From the NCBI GenBank assembly GCA_964613795.1, contig CAZTJR010000001.1, forward strand, positions 248,001 to 312,000: a stretch of 64,000 nt of DNA, given 5' to 3'. The position numbers and the translations under genes were made by a program. Shown here in pieces: positions 1-8,255 of the stretch (positions within the stretch are counted from its first letter, which is position 1; every line of letters begins with the position of its first letter). The notes beneath the pieces were generated by a model. It was not told where the DNA came from. It ran no database searches and worked only from the letters and a program-made list of their open reading frames with translations. Origin of the DNA: Chromatocurvus sp964613795. GTDB taxonomy: Bacteria; Pseudomonadota; Gammaproteobacteria; Pseudomonadales; Halieaceae.

Positions 1-764
1 TCGATGGCACTGACCTCGCTATCGAAACGGTAGTCAACGCCCAGAGATTCGCCGAGTCTCTGCAGCGCAAGCGCCAGTGCGCGCATACCACCGTCGACCA
101 GCCATACGCCGTCCTGCTCGACATGAGCAACCAGCATCAGCGTGGCCGGGGTGTGCAAAGGTGAAGAGCCGACATAGGTGGAGTAGCGTCCGAACAGCTG
201 GCGCAGACGGGGATCGCTGAAGTGATCGCCGAGCGCCCCCCACAGGGTTCGAAAGGGCTGAGTGCGCCACATGGCGTCGAGTCGCGACAGACCTACCCGT
301 CGCACCAGGCCGATGGGCGTTGGTCGCTGGTCGGCAATGAAAGTGTCGCGCAGCGTGCGATAGATGTCTTCGCTGCGCCGACAGAAATCAAGATAACCCT
401 GGGCGTTGCTGGCATCCGAGAATGCCTCAATCGCCGCGGCGCTGCGTTCGATATCTGCAAACAGGTCGAGCTCACCCCCATCACGCCAGGCGTGCCTCGC
501 CAGGCGCTGGGCTGGTACCAGTCCGAGGCTGTCTGTCAGCGATGCGCCGGCTTCCCTGAACAGATCTTCAAAGATCCAGCGCATGGTGAAAACCGTGGGG
601 CCGGCGTCAATGCCCTGTCCCGCCACCGGCACCTGACGCATTTTCCCGCCGGGTTCTGCAGCGCGTTCAACCACGGTCACCGCTCTGCCGGCCCGGGCCA
701 GGTCGACTGCCGCAGCGAGGCCGCCGACACCGGCACCGACGACGATAACCGGTGCCTTGCTCAT
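1..764 (-). CDS. crtD: 1-hydroxycarotenoid 3,4-desaturase CrtD, 3' part cut by window edge
   Basis: CrtD desaturates hydroxylated or methoxylated carotenoids on the spirilloxanthin/spheroidene pathway and acts at the membrane with FAD. The reverse strand read from ATG at 764 gives an N-terminal Rossmann motif (VIVVGAGVGGLAAAVDLA), then GGKMRQV, DAGPTVFTMRW and, further on, RQLFGRYSTYVGSSP and VAHVEQDGVWLVDGGM. These are CrtI/CrtD signatures, and the TMRW and LFGRY...GSSP blocks fit CrtD better than phytoene desaturase CrtI. About 254 codons are present of a family of about 500, so the C-terminal half lies to the left. The start overlaps the stop of the upstream membrane-protein gene as ATGA, so the two are translationally coupled. 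This gene is the main sign that a photosynthesis or carotenoid cluster lies beyond the left edge. Confidence 0.85.
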   Translation of the reverse strand, partial: MSKAPVIVVGAGVGGLAAAVDLARAGRAVTVVERAAEPGGKMRQVPVAGQGIDAGPTVFTMRWIFEDLFREAGASLTDSLGLVPAQRLARHAWRDGGELDLFADIERSAAAIEAFSDASNAQGYLDFCRRSEDIYRTLRDTFIADQRPTPIGLVRRVGLSRLDAMWRTQPFRTLWGALGDHFSDPRLRQLFGRYSTYVGSSPLHTPATLMLVAHVEQDGVWLVDGGMRALALALQRLGESLGVDYRFDSEVSAI

Positions 765-1507
765 GTAGCAGCCACCGGTGAGCGCTGCATTCTGCGTGTG
801 ATGGCACGCTGATGGTAGATAATCAGAAACAGGCCCGTGATGAGCGGTACTGACCACAGCGCCGGCGTCAGCGCGAGTTCCGGGATAAAGCGCACGGCAC
901 CGAAGGCGAAGAACGCGGTATAGACGGAGATACCCGCGCCAACCAGTGACTTGATGTGCTCCTTGAGGCGATCGACAGGGCGCGGGCGGGGTTTGTATAG
1001 AAACCAGAGGTTGGTGGCGACAGTCGCAAAGCCGACCAGGGAAATCGCCATCATCAGCGGCTGCCGGATCAGCCAGCCCTGCCATAGACAGTTGACCGAT
1101 GCCGCGGTCAGAAGAACCTGTAGCAACAGGTTGTGCCAGGCGCGATTGGCGCTGTGGTCGCGACGATTGTTAATGCAAAGCCACCCCTGCCAGGCGAGGT
1201 TCACCGTGAGGGTGGCCAGGTACAGCATCATCCAGCCAAAAATACCGCGTATCACGGCGGGATTGGAAAATTCGGGGTGTGTTGCCAGCTGTGGATGGGT
1301 GCCTACCGGGTCGCTCAGCGTGGTGGCTGCGATGCCGACAGCCAGCGTGCCGGTGATCAGCATCATGTAGGTAAACAGACGACCCCAGCGGGCGTGATTT
1401 CTGCCGCCCTTGCGGCTGGCAATCGGTACCCAGAAACTGGCAAGGCCGATGCTGCCGGTGGCGATATGCATGGCAACGAGAAGTTCAAACAGCTGATGAC
1501 TCGACAT
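761..1507 (-). CDS. Seven-helix membrane protein, DUF2306-like
   Basis: This is a 248-residue integral membrane protein of unassigned function. About seven hydrophobic segments are visible: residues ~8-30, 44-66, 90-112, 128-148, 153-172, 190-208 and 218-236. Near the N-terminus a His-rich pattern (AMHIATGSIGLASFW, then KGG..H.RWGRLF) resembles the DUF2306 family of small heme-like or unknown inner-membrane proteins. The assignment is by pattern only. The gene lies immediately upstream of crtD and its stop overlaps the crtD start by four bases (ATGA), so the two are co-transcribed and perhaps functionally linked. It is divergent from the P450 gene across only 50 bp. Confidence 0.6.
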   Translation of the reverse strand: MSSHQLFELLVAMHIATGSIGLASFWVPIASRKGGRNHARWGRLFTYMMLITGTLAVGIAATTLSDPVGTHPQLATHPEFSNPAVIRGIFGWMMLYLATLTVNLAWQGWLCINNRRDHSANRAWHNLLLQVLLTAASVNCLWQGWLIRQPLMMAISLVGFATVATNLWFLYKPRPRPVDRLKEHIKSLVGAGISVYTAFFAFGAVRFIPELALTPALWSVPLITGLFLIIYHQRAITRRMQRSPVAAT

Positions 1508-1557
1508 CGAGATTCCTACATCCGATACTGGCTGCCCGCGTTGCCGCCAGTTCTGTT

Positions 1558-2931
1558 ATGCCCGACAGTAAAGCCTATTATCCGCCAAAACCCAACTCTC
1601 TGTGGTCGGTCGCGGCCCTGATGCGGGTCCTCTGGCGTGGCGATGGGAATCTGCTGGAATTGCTGCCCGCGGCTGCCTATCGCTTTGACATCGGTAATCT
1701 GGGCTATTCGCGCCGCTCGACGGTGCTGTTCAACCGCCCTGACCTGATTCGCGAAATCCTGAAAGATCCGTCAGGCATTTTCCCGAAAAGTGACCTCATG
1801 GTAAATGCCCTGGAGCCACTGATCGGCCAGTCGATATTCGTGACAGATGGTGAGCGCTGGCGGCGGCAGCGATCGATGATCGACCCCGCGTTCAGTCTGA
1901 TGCGTATCGGACACGCTTTCGCGGCCATGCGAGCTGCCGTGGACGATTACGAAATCCATCTTGACGGTATTGCCGCTCGCGGCGAACCCCTGTCGCTTGA
2001 TCTGGCCATGAGCCATCTCACTGCCGACATCATCTGCCGCACAGTCTTCTCCACGTCGCTGGATTCGCGGGTTGCTCATGAGGTGTTTGAGGATTTCACC
2101 GTGTTCGAGCGTTCCGTGGCGCAGGTGGATATCCGTCGACTGATTAGTGAGCCGGCCTGGAGTAATCCGCCGCAGCCGCCGGAGGTGCTGGCGGCATGCC
2201 GACGCATCCGCGGCCATCTCGGCATGCTGGTGGATACGCATCTTGAGCCTGGCGCCGACTACAACGATATTGCCAGTGCGGTCATCGCCGCGGTCGACGA
2301 GGACAGCGGCGCAGCGTTTACCCGGGAAGAGCTCATTGACCAGCTTGGCGTCTTTTTTCTGGCGGGCCACGAGACTACCGCGAGCGTGCTCACCTGGGTG
2401 TTCTATATTCTTGCCATGCAGCCGGCTGTTCTCGAGCGACTGCGCGCGGAAGTGGATACCGTGGTGGGCGAAGGCGATGTCACGTTTGAGCATATCCGTC
2501 AGCTGCCATACGTACGCGCGGTTTTCCGCGAGACGCTGCGACTCTATCCGCCGATCACCTTCCTGCCGCGGGTGGCGTTGAATGCGGCGACCGTGGGCCC
2601 ACGTCGGCTGCGGCGCGGGGCGCTGGTCATGATTTCCCCCTGGACGCTGCACCGGCATTCACGTTATTGGGACGAGCCCCATGCCTTTCGTCCCGAGCGT
2701 TTTCTGCCCGAAAACGAGAACAGCATCCAGCCGGGCACCTACATTCCCTTTGGCAGTGGACCTCACACCTGCGTCGGTGCCGGTTTTGCCCTTGCGGAAA
2801 GTCTTCTCATCATTGCCCGGCTGGCGCGTCGCTTCAATTTTACCGTGCAGGATCCGCAGCGGGTGCGGCCGGCAGCAAGACTCACGACCCGGCCTTCTCA
2901 GCAGATTCTGTGCCTGCCGGCCAGGCGTTGA
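1558..2931 (+). CDS. Cytochrome P450
   Basis: A heme-thiolate monooxygenase of 457 residues, soluble by sequence and without a fused reductase. The I-helix oxygen-binding motif AGHETTAS, the K-helix ExxR (FRETLRLYPP) and the heme loop FGSGPHTCVGAGFA with Cys ~405 as axial ligand are all present and intact. The PERF motif (FRPERFLPE) is also there. The long-chain-hydroxylase-like appearance (CYP4/CYP102-type loops) suggests a lipid or terpenoid substrate. Lying divergent to crtD it could act on a carotenoid, but that is inference. It needs an electron donor: a ferredoxin-reductase-type flavoprotein lies at 19.5 kb, but no [2Fe-2S] ferredoxin gene was found in the window. The start is ATG 1558. 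Confidence 0.92.
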   Translation: MPDSKAYYPPKPNSLWSVAALMRVLWRGDGNLLELLPAAAYRFDIGNLGYSRRSTVLFNRPDLIREILKDPSGIFPKSDLMVNALEPLIGQSIFVTDGERWRRQRSMIDPAFSLMRIGHAFAAMRAAVDDYEIHLDGIAARGEPLSLDLAMSHLTADIICRTVFSTSLDSRVAHEVFEDFTVFERSVAQVDIRRLISEPAWSNPPQPPEVLAACRRIRGHLGMLVDTHLEPGADYNDIASAVIAAVDEDSGAAFTREELIDQLGVFFLAGHETTASVLTWVFYILAMQPAVLERLRAEVDTVVGEGDVTFEHIRQLPYVRAVFRETLRLYPPITFLPRVALNAATVGPRRLRRGALVMISPWTLHRHSRYWDEPHAFRPERFLPENENSIQPGTYIPFGSGPHTCVGAGFALAESLLIIARLARRFNFTVQDPQRVRPAARLTTRPSQQILCLPARR

Positions 2932-2971
2932 CACTGAATAATCTCACTGCACAAACTACCGGGAGCACGCC

Positions 2972-3598
2972 ATGCTGACTGTCCACCACCTCAATAACTC
3001 TCGCTCACAGCGCGTCCTCTGGCTCCTGGAGGAGCTGGAACTCGACTACCACCTCGAGTGCTACCAGCGGGATGCCGACACCAGCCTGGCGCCGCCGGCC
3101 CTGCTCGCCGTGCATCCACTGGGCAAGTCCCCCGTGCTTACCGACGGGGAAGAGACGGTTATCGAATCCGGGGCCATTGTCGATTACATCGTGCGTCGTC
3201 ACGGGAATGGTCGCCTGGCGCCGGAGCCCGGCACCACGGAACACGAGCAGTACCTGCAGTGGCTGCACTATTCTGAAGGCAGCGCCATGCTGCCGCTGAT
3301 GCTGAAAATGTACACGGCGCGCCTGGCGGACGGTGGAGCTGCGCTGCAGTCGCGAATTGACAGTGAGCTTGCTAACCACCTCGGCTATATGAACGCCGCG
3401 CTGTCAGGCGCTGACTGGTTTGTCGGCAACCGCTTCAGTGCCGCGGACGTGCAGCTGTCTTTCGTACCGCAGGTAGCGCGGCTGCTGTACACACTGGAGC
3501 CGTTTCCCGCATTGCAGCAGTTTCTCGATCGTATCCACGCACGCCCGGCCTATCGTCGCGCACTGGAGCGCGGCGGCGAGTATGCCTTTGGCAGTTAG
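2972..3598 (+). CDS. Glutathione S-transferase family protein
   Basis: A 208-residue cytosolic GST. It has an N-terminal thioredoxin-like half (MLTVHHLNNSRSQRVLWLLEEL) with a Ser in the activating position, a PVL cis-proline motif (GKSPVLTDGE) and the ESGAIVDYI glutathione-contacting ES pair. The C-terminal helical half contains FSAADVQLSF, the conserved N-capping/hydrophobic staple region. It lies 40 bp downstream of the P450 on the same strand and probably shares its transcript. It may detoxify electrophiles made by oxidation, but the substrate cannot be inferred. Length is normal for the family. Confidence 0.9.
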   Translation: MLTVHHLNNSRSQRVLWLLEELELDYHLECYQRDADTSLAPPALLAVHPLGKSPVLTDGEETVIESGAIVDYIVRRHGNGRLAPEPGTTEHEQYLQWLHYSEGSAMLPLMLKMYTARLADGGAALQSRIDSELANHLGYMNAALSGADWFVGNRFSAADVQLSFVPQVARLLYTLEPFPALQQFLDRIHARPAYRRALERGGEYAFGS

Positions 3599-3621
3599 TG
3601 TTCCAGGAGCGGCGCAGCTCG

Positions 3622-4338
3622 CTAGGACAGTTCGAAGGCGCTGGCGGGCACGTCGGCGACTGCCTCAAAGGCGGGTCGTGCGAAATGATAGCCCTGAAAC
3701 AGGTCGACACCCAGGTCGACCAGGGCGCTGAGCTCCCCGCGGGTTTCAACACCTTCTGCGATAACATCAATGCCCAGGTCGCGACAGATCTGCAGAATGC
3801 CGCGAACGATAGTGCGGCGATTGCGGTCCTGGTCGATGTTCCGCACCAGCGCCATGTCCAGCTTTATCAGGTCGGTCTGCATGTCGGCGAGAAGTTTGAG
3901 TCCCGAATAACCTGCGCCAAAGTCATCCATGGCGGTGGTAAATCCGGTTTTCTGGTAGTACGCCACAATGCGGCGAAGGTGATCGCGGTTATCAATCTCC
4001 TCACCCTCTGTCACCTCGAAAATGATGCGCTCGGACGGGAATTCATATTCCGCGGCGGCCTGCAGCGTCTTGCGTATACACAGCTCTGGCTGGTAAACGG
4101 CGTTGGGCATGAAATTGATGCTGAGCAGGCTGCTGATTTTCAGCTTTGATGCCAGGCGGATTGCCTTGACCCGGCAGGTCTGGTCGAAGCGATAGCGGTT
4201 GCCGTCGTTGACGTTGGCGAACACGGATGCGGCAGGTTCGCCACCAGGGCCGCGTGCCAGCGCCTCCTGCGCGTACGTATCGCGGCTGCTGAAGCGCACG
4301 ATGGGCTGTAGCGCCATGCTGAAATCAAAGCCGAGCAA
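3622..4338 (-). CDS. EAL-domain protein (c-di-GMP phosphodiesterase type), start uncertain
   Basis: A stand-alone EAL domain, predicted to hydrolyse cyclic di-GMP to pGpG. Catalytic and metal-binding blocks are visible in order: QEALARG (the EAL Glu), SINFMPNA (Asn), IFEVTEGE (Glu), AMDDFGAGYSGL (the DD pair), LIKLDMALVR (Lys) and IAEGVET (Glu). All key residues are kept, so it is probably active. The listed start is TTG 4338. The frame stays open upstream to 4447 and encodes a Cys-x-x-Cys segment (CRQCDRAELLGFDF) common at the N-terminus of short EAL proteins, but no ATG, GTG or TTG exists there. CTG 4404 is the only initiator-like codon. The gene directly follows the ATP-grasp gene on the same strand. 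Confidence 0.85.
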   Translation of the reverse strand: MLGFDFSMALQPIVRFSSRDTYAQEALARGPGGEPAASVFANVNDGNRYRFDQTCRVKAIRLASKLKISSLLSINFMPNAVYQPELCIRKTLQAAAEYEFPSERIIFEVTEGEEIDNRDHLRRIVAYYQKTGFTTAMDDFGAGYSGLKLLADMQTDLIKLDMALVRNIDQDRNRRTIVRGILQICRDLGIDVIAEGVETRGELSALVDLGVDLFQGYHFARPAFEAVADVPASAFELS

Positions 4339-4456
4339 TTCGGCGCGGTCGCACTGCCTGCAATCGAGGTCAGCGAATGTGGGATCAGGATGCTTGGTGT
4401 TCAGAAAGAGGTACCGGGTAGGCCGTACGGATGTGGATGATAAGCAAAATCACCGC

Positions 4457-5596
4457 TCAGTTAAACCAGGCGATATCCCTCTGGGTCGCTTCGCCGAGCG
4501 TTAGGGCGCTGGTCATGGCGGGCCAGAGTATTTCAGCGGACAGCGGCGTCATCAGCAGAAAGGGCAGTGGGTCCGCCCGCGACCAGACTACATCCCTGGC
4601 CCGACGCATCTCCCGCAGACGGCGTCGGAACTCGGCCGGTTGCAGAACGGCCCGGTAGGCCTCGGTCAGCGTACTGTAGGACCACTGGTAACGATTGTGA
4701 GCAGCGGTTGCGACGTCCTCTGCCGCAACGCCCTCTGCGGCGGTCAGCGCCATGCCCAGAGCTGCGCTGTCAAAAAAGTGAATGCCGCTGGTTACCCGCG
4801 GATTGCACTCAATCGCCCAGGCGCAGCCATCCGCATCCACAATGAAATCGAAGGCGATAAATCCGTTTTCCATGGGGTTGGCGCGAAAAAAGGCGTCCAG
4901 CCAGGCGTCGATGGCGGCGTGCTGGTCACATCGCTCAAAGCAGACGGCGACGGTGCCAGCGAAGACCGTCCCTCGATATCGCGTTCGGCCCACTTCATGG
5001 CCATTGCGCAGCAGCGAGAGGGTGCTGATGACGTCGCCTTCGATAAAGTGCTGCACCAACAGGTCGGGCGCATCGCCGCATGGCTGCTGTCCCCGCTTCA
5101 GCCGCTCGAGACCAATACCCGAGCAGGCATGGGCTGGCTTGGCGATCGTGTCCGTGCGGCTGCAGAGTTCCCGCCCCGGTTCGCTGGCAGCGGGAAACGT
5201 CGGCGGGACCGGCAAGCCCTGAGATTGTACGAGTGCCGCGAACGCGAGTTTGTCGTGCAGGCGTAGCAGCGTGTCGAAGCCGGGACAGAAAAGATGGCTT
5301 TCGGCAGGCAGTGCACTGGCAATGTAGGCAACATGCAGGGCTTCTTCGGACACGGGAAACACCGTGGTAACCCGTTCACGCCGGATGATCTCAGCCAGGT
5401 CACGTCGGTAGGCGTCGCGGTCCGTGTTCGGTGCCGTTACCCGGTAGCTGGCGGCCACCGCCCGCGAGGGTCGGCACAGGTGCCAGCGGAAGGGGTCGGC
5501 AACAATGACACGCCAGCCGATAGAATGCAGTGCGCGTGCCAGCGCGAGTGCCTTGGGCAGGCGTCCAAGCGTCAGCAGAGCGGTCTGTTGGCTCAT
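4457..5596 (-). CDS. ATP-grasp enzyme
   Basis: A 379-residue ATP-grasp protein of the carbamoyl-phosphate-synthase-large-chain-like group, which ligates a carboxylate to an amine or thiol through an acyl-phosphate. An N-terminal pre-ATP-grasp Rossmann region (LTLGRLPKALALARALHSIGWRV) is followed by ATP-binding segments including IAKPAHACSGIGLERL, DLLVQHFIEGDVIST and the metal-binding end AFDFIVDADGCAWAIECNPRVTSGIHFF. The E and N of ECNPR are the expected Mg ligands. Neighbours on the same strand are a methyltransferase upstream (18 bp gap) and an EAL protein downstream. Such trios sometimes make small peptides or modified natural products, but no substrate can be named. Confidence 0.82.
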   Translation of the reverse strand: MSQQTALLTLGRLPKALALARALHSIGWRVIVADPFRWHLCRPSRAVAASYRVTAPNTDRDAYRRDLAEIIRRERVTTVFPVSEEALHVAYIASALPAESHLFCPGFDTLLRLHDKLAFAALVQSQGLPVPPTFPAASEPGRELCSRTDTIAKPAHACSGIGLERLKRGQQPCGDAPDLLVQHFIEGDVISTLSLLRNGHEVGRTRYRGTVFAGTVAVCFERCDQHAAIDAWLDAFFRANPMENGFIAFDFIVDADGCAWAIECNPRVTSGIHFFDSAALGMALTAAEGVAAEDVATAAHNRYQWSYSTLTEAYRAVLQPAEFRRRLREMRRARDVVWSRADPLPFLLMTPLSAEILWPAMTSALTLGEATQRDIAWFN

Positions 5597-5614
5597 CAGT
5601 GAGAGCGGATGCTG

Positions 5615-6463
5615 TCAGGCGCGCGCGGTAACAAACCACACGGCGCCGGGAAGGCGCAGTTGCCCATCGTGGTAAAAGGGTGCCAGCGCTTCCAGGCTTG
5701 TTGCATGCACGTGGTCTCGAGTGGCATCGTCGGCGTCCGTCAGCAGGCGGCCAACGGGCCCTATATTGATGATTTCCCGCGCTGAGGTTTCCAGATCCTG
5801 CCCTGGCGTCCAGCACATCTGCACGGGGTGAGGGTGAACGTCGACAGTGTTGAACCCGGCGTCCTCGAGAATGCGGCGCACGCGCTCTGCATCCGCAAAG
5901 GCGAAGGGACCGGGCGCCTCTGGGTCTGTCCGCTCCGGAGTAGGTAGATGCTGCAGTGCGGCAGTCAGGGGGACAGCCACCCAGGGGTTGTATTTGAGCG
6001 CCTGCCAGCAGCAGAAAGCAATCGGTGCGCCATCCTGCAGTGCCCGATGCAGGTTGCCGAAAGCCGCTACCGGATCATCGAAGAACATCACGCCAAAACG
6101 CGAGAACAAACCGTCGAACTCGTTCTGCGCGAAGGGATGGGTAGCGGCATCTGCCCGGATGAACTCGATCTGTCTCCCCGCCGCCGGTGCGGTGGTGAGT
6201 CGCGCACGTGCCACGTCAAGCAGTGGTTCTGATATGTCAACGCCGACGACTTCAGCGCCGCCGCGCAGTGCCGCGGCCAGCATCAGTGTCTCGCTACCGC
6301 CGCCACAGCCCACGTCAAGTATCCGCTGGCAGTCGATCAGGTCGATATGCCGCAGCAGGTCCGCGGCAATCGGCTGCAGCATGGCAGACATCATGTCATC
6401 TTTCTGTGCCCATTTACGGCCGGCTTCTCCATTCCAATAGGCAATCTGCTCTTCATTGGACAT
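5615..6463 (-). CDS. Class I SAM-dependent methyltransferase
   Basis: A 282-residue cytosolic methyltransferase. Motif I is RILDVGCGGGSETLMLA, the acidic motif II is VVGVDISEPLLDVAR, then FIRADAATHPF and FDGLFSRFGVMFFDDPVAAF (motif IV). The arrangement is that of UbiE/methyltransf_11 enzymes. The N-terminus (EEQIAYWNGEAGRKWAQ) is typical of a common proteobacterial subgroup of unknown substrate. It is the first gene of a leftward group with the ATP-grasp and EAL genes. The start ATG 6463 is preceded by GGAGATCTC. Confidence 0.85.
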   Translation of the reverse strand: MSNEEQIAYWNGEAGRKWAQKDDMMSAMLQPIAADLLRHIDLIDCQRILDVGCGGGSETLMLAAALRGGAEVVGVDISEPLLDVARARLTTAPAAGRQIEFIRADAATHPFAQNEFDGLFSRFGVMFFDDPVAAFGNLHRALQDGAPIAFCCWQALKYNPWVAVPLTAALQHLPTPERTDPEAPGPFAFADAERVRRILEDAGFNTVDVHPHPVQMCWTPGQDLETSAREIINIGPVGRLLTDADDATRDHVHATSLEALAPFYHDGQLRLPGAVWFVTARA

Positions 6464-6501
6464 GAGATCTCCTCAATAGCAGTGTCCGGTCCGGTGGGCG
6501 G

Positions 6502-6521
6502 GACCGCCCGGAAGGGCGGTC
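6502..6521. promoter_or_regulatory. GC-rich hairpin in the divergent intergenic region
   Basis: A perfect 8-bp stem (GACCGCCC / GGGCGGTC) closed by a GGAA tetraloop, in the 256-bp region between the leftward methyltransferase and the rightward MFS gene. There is no following T-run on either strand, so it is not a normal terminator. It might be an operator or a leader structure. Confidence 0.35.
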
Positions 6522-6719
6522 GAAAGCGCCGCGCCGGGCTGATGTCGGGCTCGAAGAGGGAGTATACGCATCCCGGTGCCGGGCCCCAAGCGTTCCTGCG
6601 CCGGCCTTGCAGCCCAGTGGTCTCGCCGCGGTCGGACCACGGGAATTGGTGTTTTTTCGGCTTGTCCGGTCTCCCCGAAGGTCGGTAAACTCAGGCTCCT
6701 CGCACCCGGTTTTCGCAGC

Positions 6720-8012
6720 ATGTCGTCCCGCACCGTCGTCTCACTCTGGCCACTGTTCTTTGGCCTTTCCCTGATAGGCCTCGCCGCTGGCGTGCAGGGT
6801 ACGCTGCTGGGCTATCGGGCGGAGGTCGAGGGCTTCGACGATGCCCTTATCGGACTGCTGATGTCGGCGTATTTTGCCGGCTTTCTGCTTGGCTCGGTGC
6901 TCGCGCCGCGGCTGATCGACCGGGTTGGCCACATCCGCACCTTCGCCGCCGTTTCTGCACTGGCCTCCGTCACCATTCTGGTGCACGCCAGCTTCATTGA
7001 GCCCTGGACCTGGTCGGCCATGCGCCTGGTGACCGGTTTTGCCTTTTCCTGCATCTATGTCGTGACCGAAAGCTGGTTGAACGAGGCCGCCACCAACGAA
7101 AGTCGCGGCCGTATTCTTGCTGTCTACATGGTGATTCTGCTCGGCGGTACCTGTGCGGGACAGTTCATGCTCAATGTAGCCGATCCGGCGGGCCTGACGC
7201 TTTTCGTGCTTGTTTCCATCATGGTCAGCGTGGCTGCCATTCCGATTCTGATGACGGTGATGCGCACGCCAGCGCTGGAGGCATCCGAACGTGTCAGTGT
7301 GCTGCATCTCTGGCGGCGGGCAAAAATGGGCGTGATAGGGCTTGTGCTGATCCAGTGGTGCTCGAGCATGGTGTATGGCATGGGCGCCGTTTACGCGGCG
7401 AAGCTGGAATTGAGCGCTCACGAAGTGGCGCTATTCATGGGCGCGATTATGGGCGGGGCAATGATCGTGCAGTGGCCGCTGGGCCAGCTGTCCGATCATG
7501 TAGACCGTCGCTGGGTGATGGGTGGCGCGAGCCTCATTGCCGTCGCTGCAGGTGTTTACGCCAGTCGCCAGATGGAGGCCGGATGGCCGCTTTACCTCAG
7601 TGCCCTGGCCTTCGGCGGCTTCAGCCTGTCACAATATTCACTGGTCGTGTCGTCTATCCACGATCACCTGCGACCCTCGGAGATGACGCCGGCCAGCGGT
7701 ACGATTGTTATGCTTTCCGGGGTTGTCAGCGTGACCGGGCCTATCACCGTTTCCTATGCCTTGCAGTGGTTCGGGCTGCAAAGCTTTTTCCTGCTGATGT
7801 CCGGGATTCTGCTGCTCATGGCCATGGTCAGCATTTATCGAGTGATCACCATTCCCGCTCTGCCGGTGGAGTACAAGGCCCACCTCGTGCTGCAGACGCC
7901 GGTTTCCCCGGTGGGGTCGGTACTGCACCCTGAGGAAAAAGAGGTGTCGGATCGTCCCGGTGACGCCGTCGACAATCAGGAGCCGGGTGCCATCAACGAT
8001 CGGGCCGCGTAG
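6720..8012 (+). CDS. MFS transporter (YcaD-like)
   Basis: An inner-membrane major facilitator of about 430 residues with 12 predicted helices. Start ATG 6720 is chosen because MSSRTVVSLWPLFFGLSL begins helix 1; an upstream extension to 6576 is not protein-like. The MFS signature between helices 2 and 3 is visible as GSVLAPRLIDRVGHIRTF, and the second-half equivalent as GQLSDHVDRRWVMGG. The overall pattern resembles the YcaD/putative efflux group; substrate unknown. A hydrophilic tail of ~50 residues (PVSPVGSVLHPEEKEV) ends in a stop codon supplied by the first unit of a 14-bp tandem repeat, so the extreme C-terminus is shaped by the repeat. Confidence 0.85.
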   Translation: MSSRTVVSLWPLFFGLSLIGLAAGVQGTLLGYRAEVEGFDDALIGLLMSAYFAGFLLGSVLAPRLIDRVGHIRTFAAVSALASVTILVHASFIEPWTWSAMRLVTGFAFSCIYVVTESWLNEAATNESRGRILAVYMVILLGGTCAGQFMLNVADPAGLTLFVLVSIMVSVAAIPILMTVMRTPALEASERVSVLHLWRRAKMGVIGLVLIQWCSSMVYGMGAVYAAKLELSAHEVALFMGAIMGGAMIVQWPLGQLSDHVDRRWVMGGASLIAVAAGVYASRQMEAGWPLYLSALAFGGFSLSQYSLVVSSIHDHLRPSEMTPASGTIVMLSGVVSVTGPITVSYALQWFGLQSFFLLMSGILLLMAMVSIYRVITIPALPVEYKAHLVLQTPVSPVGSVLHPEEKEVSDRPGDAVDNQEPGAINDRAA

Positions 8013-8219
8013 GTCGGGCCGCGTAGGTCGGGCCGCGTAGGTCGGGCCGCGTNNNNNNNNNNNNNNNNNNNNNNNNNNNNNNNNNNNNNNNNNNNNNNNN
8101 NNNNNNNNNNNNNNNNNNNNNNNNNNNNNNNNNNNNNNNNNNNNNNNNNNNNGATCGGGCCGCGTAGGTCGGGCCGCGTAGGTCGGGCCGCGTAGGTCGG
8201 GCCGCGTAGGTCGGGCGTC
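7998..8219. repeat. 14-bp GC-rich tandem repeat, interrupted by an assembly gap
   Basis: Units of GGTCGGGCCGCGTA run from 7998 to the gap at 8053 (first unit GATC..., then three more, the last missing one base) and again from 8153 (first unit GATC..., then three full units and a partial one reading GGTCGGGCGTCG). Because 14 is not a multiple of 3, all three frames are read in turn, and the tract produces a spurious long ORF on the reverse strand. The repeat separates two convergent genes. The true copy number is unknown because of the gap. Confidence 0.9.
8053..8152. other. Assembly gap (100 N)
   Basis: Exactly 100 unknown bases inside the tandem repeat. One hundred is the usual placeholder for a gap of unknown size. 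The 55 bases before it (7998-8052) are identical to the 55 bases after it (8153-8207), so the two contigs may simply overlap. Confidence 0.98.
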
Positions 8220-8250
8220 GCAGGCGCTGTCATGAGCGACTGCGACGCCC
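8213..8250. terminator. Hairpin between convergent genes
   Basis: A perfect 11-bp stem (GGGCGTCGCAG 8213-8223 / CTGCGACGCCC 8240-8250) with a 16-nt loop, placed between the MFS gene and the leftward methyltransferase-like gene. On the plus strand it is followed by TGGCTTTATT, a weak T-rich tail. It is likely a bidirectional terminator. Confidence 0.55.
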
Positions 8251-8255
8251 TGGCT

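Noticed and set aside
1771..2658. Long reverse ORF within the P450 gene
   Set aside because: Antisense shadow of a GC-rich gene. The P450 frame has all family motifs.
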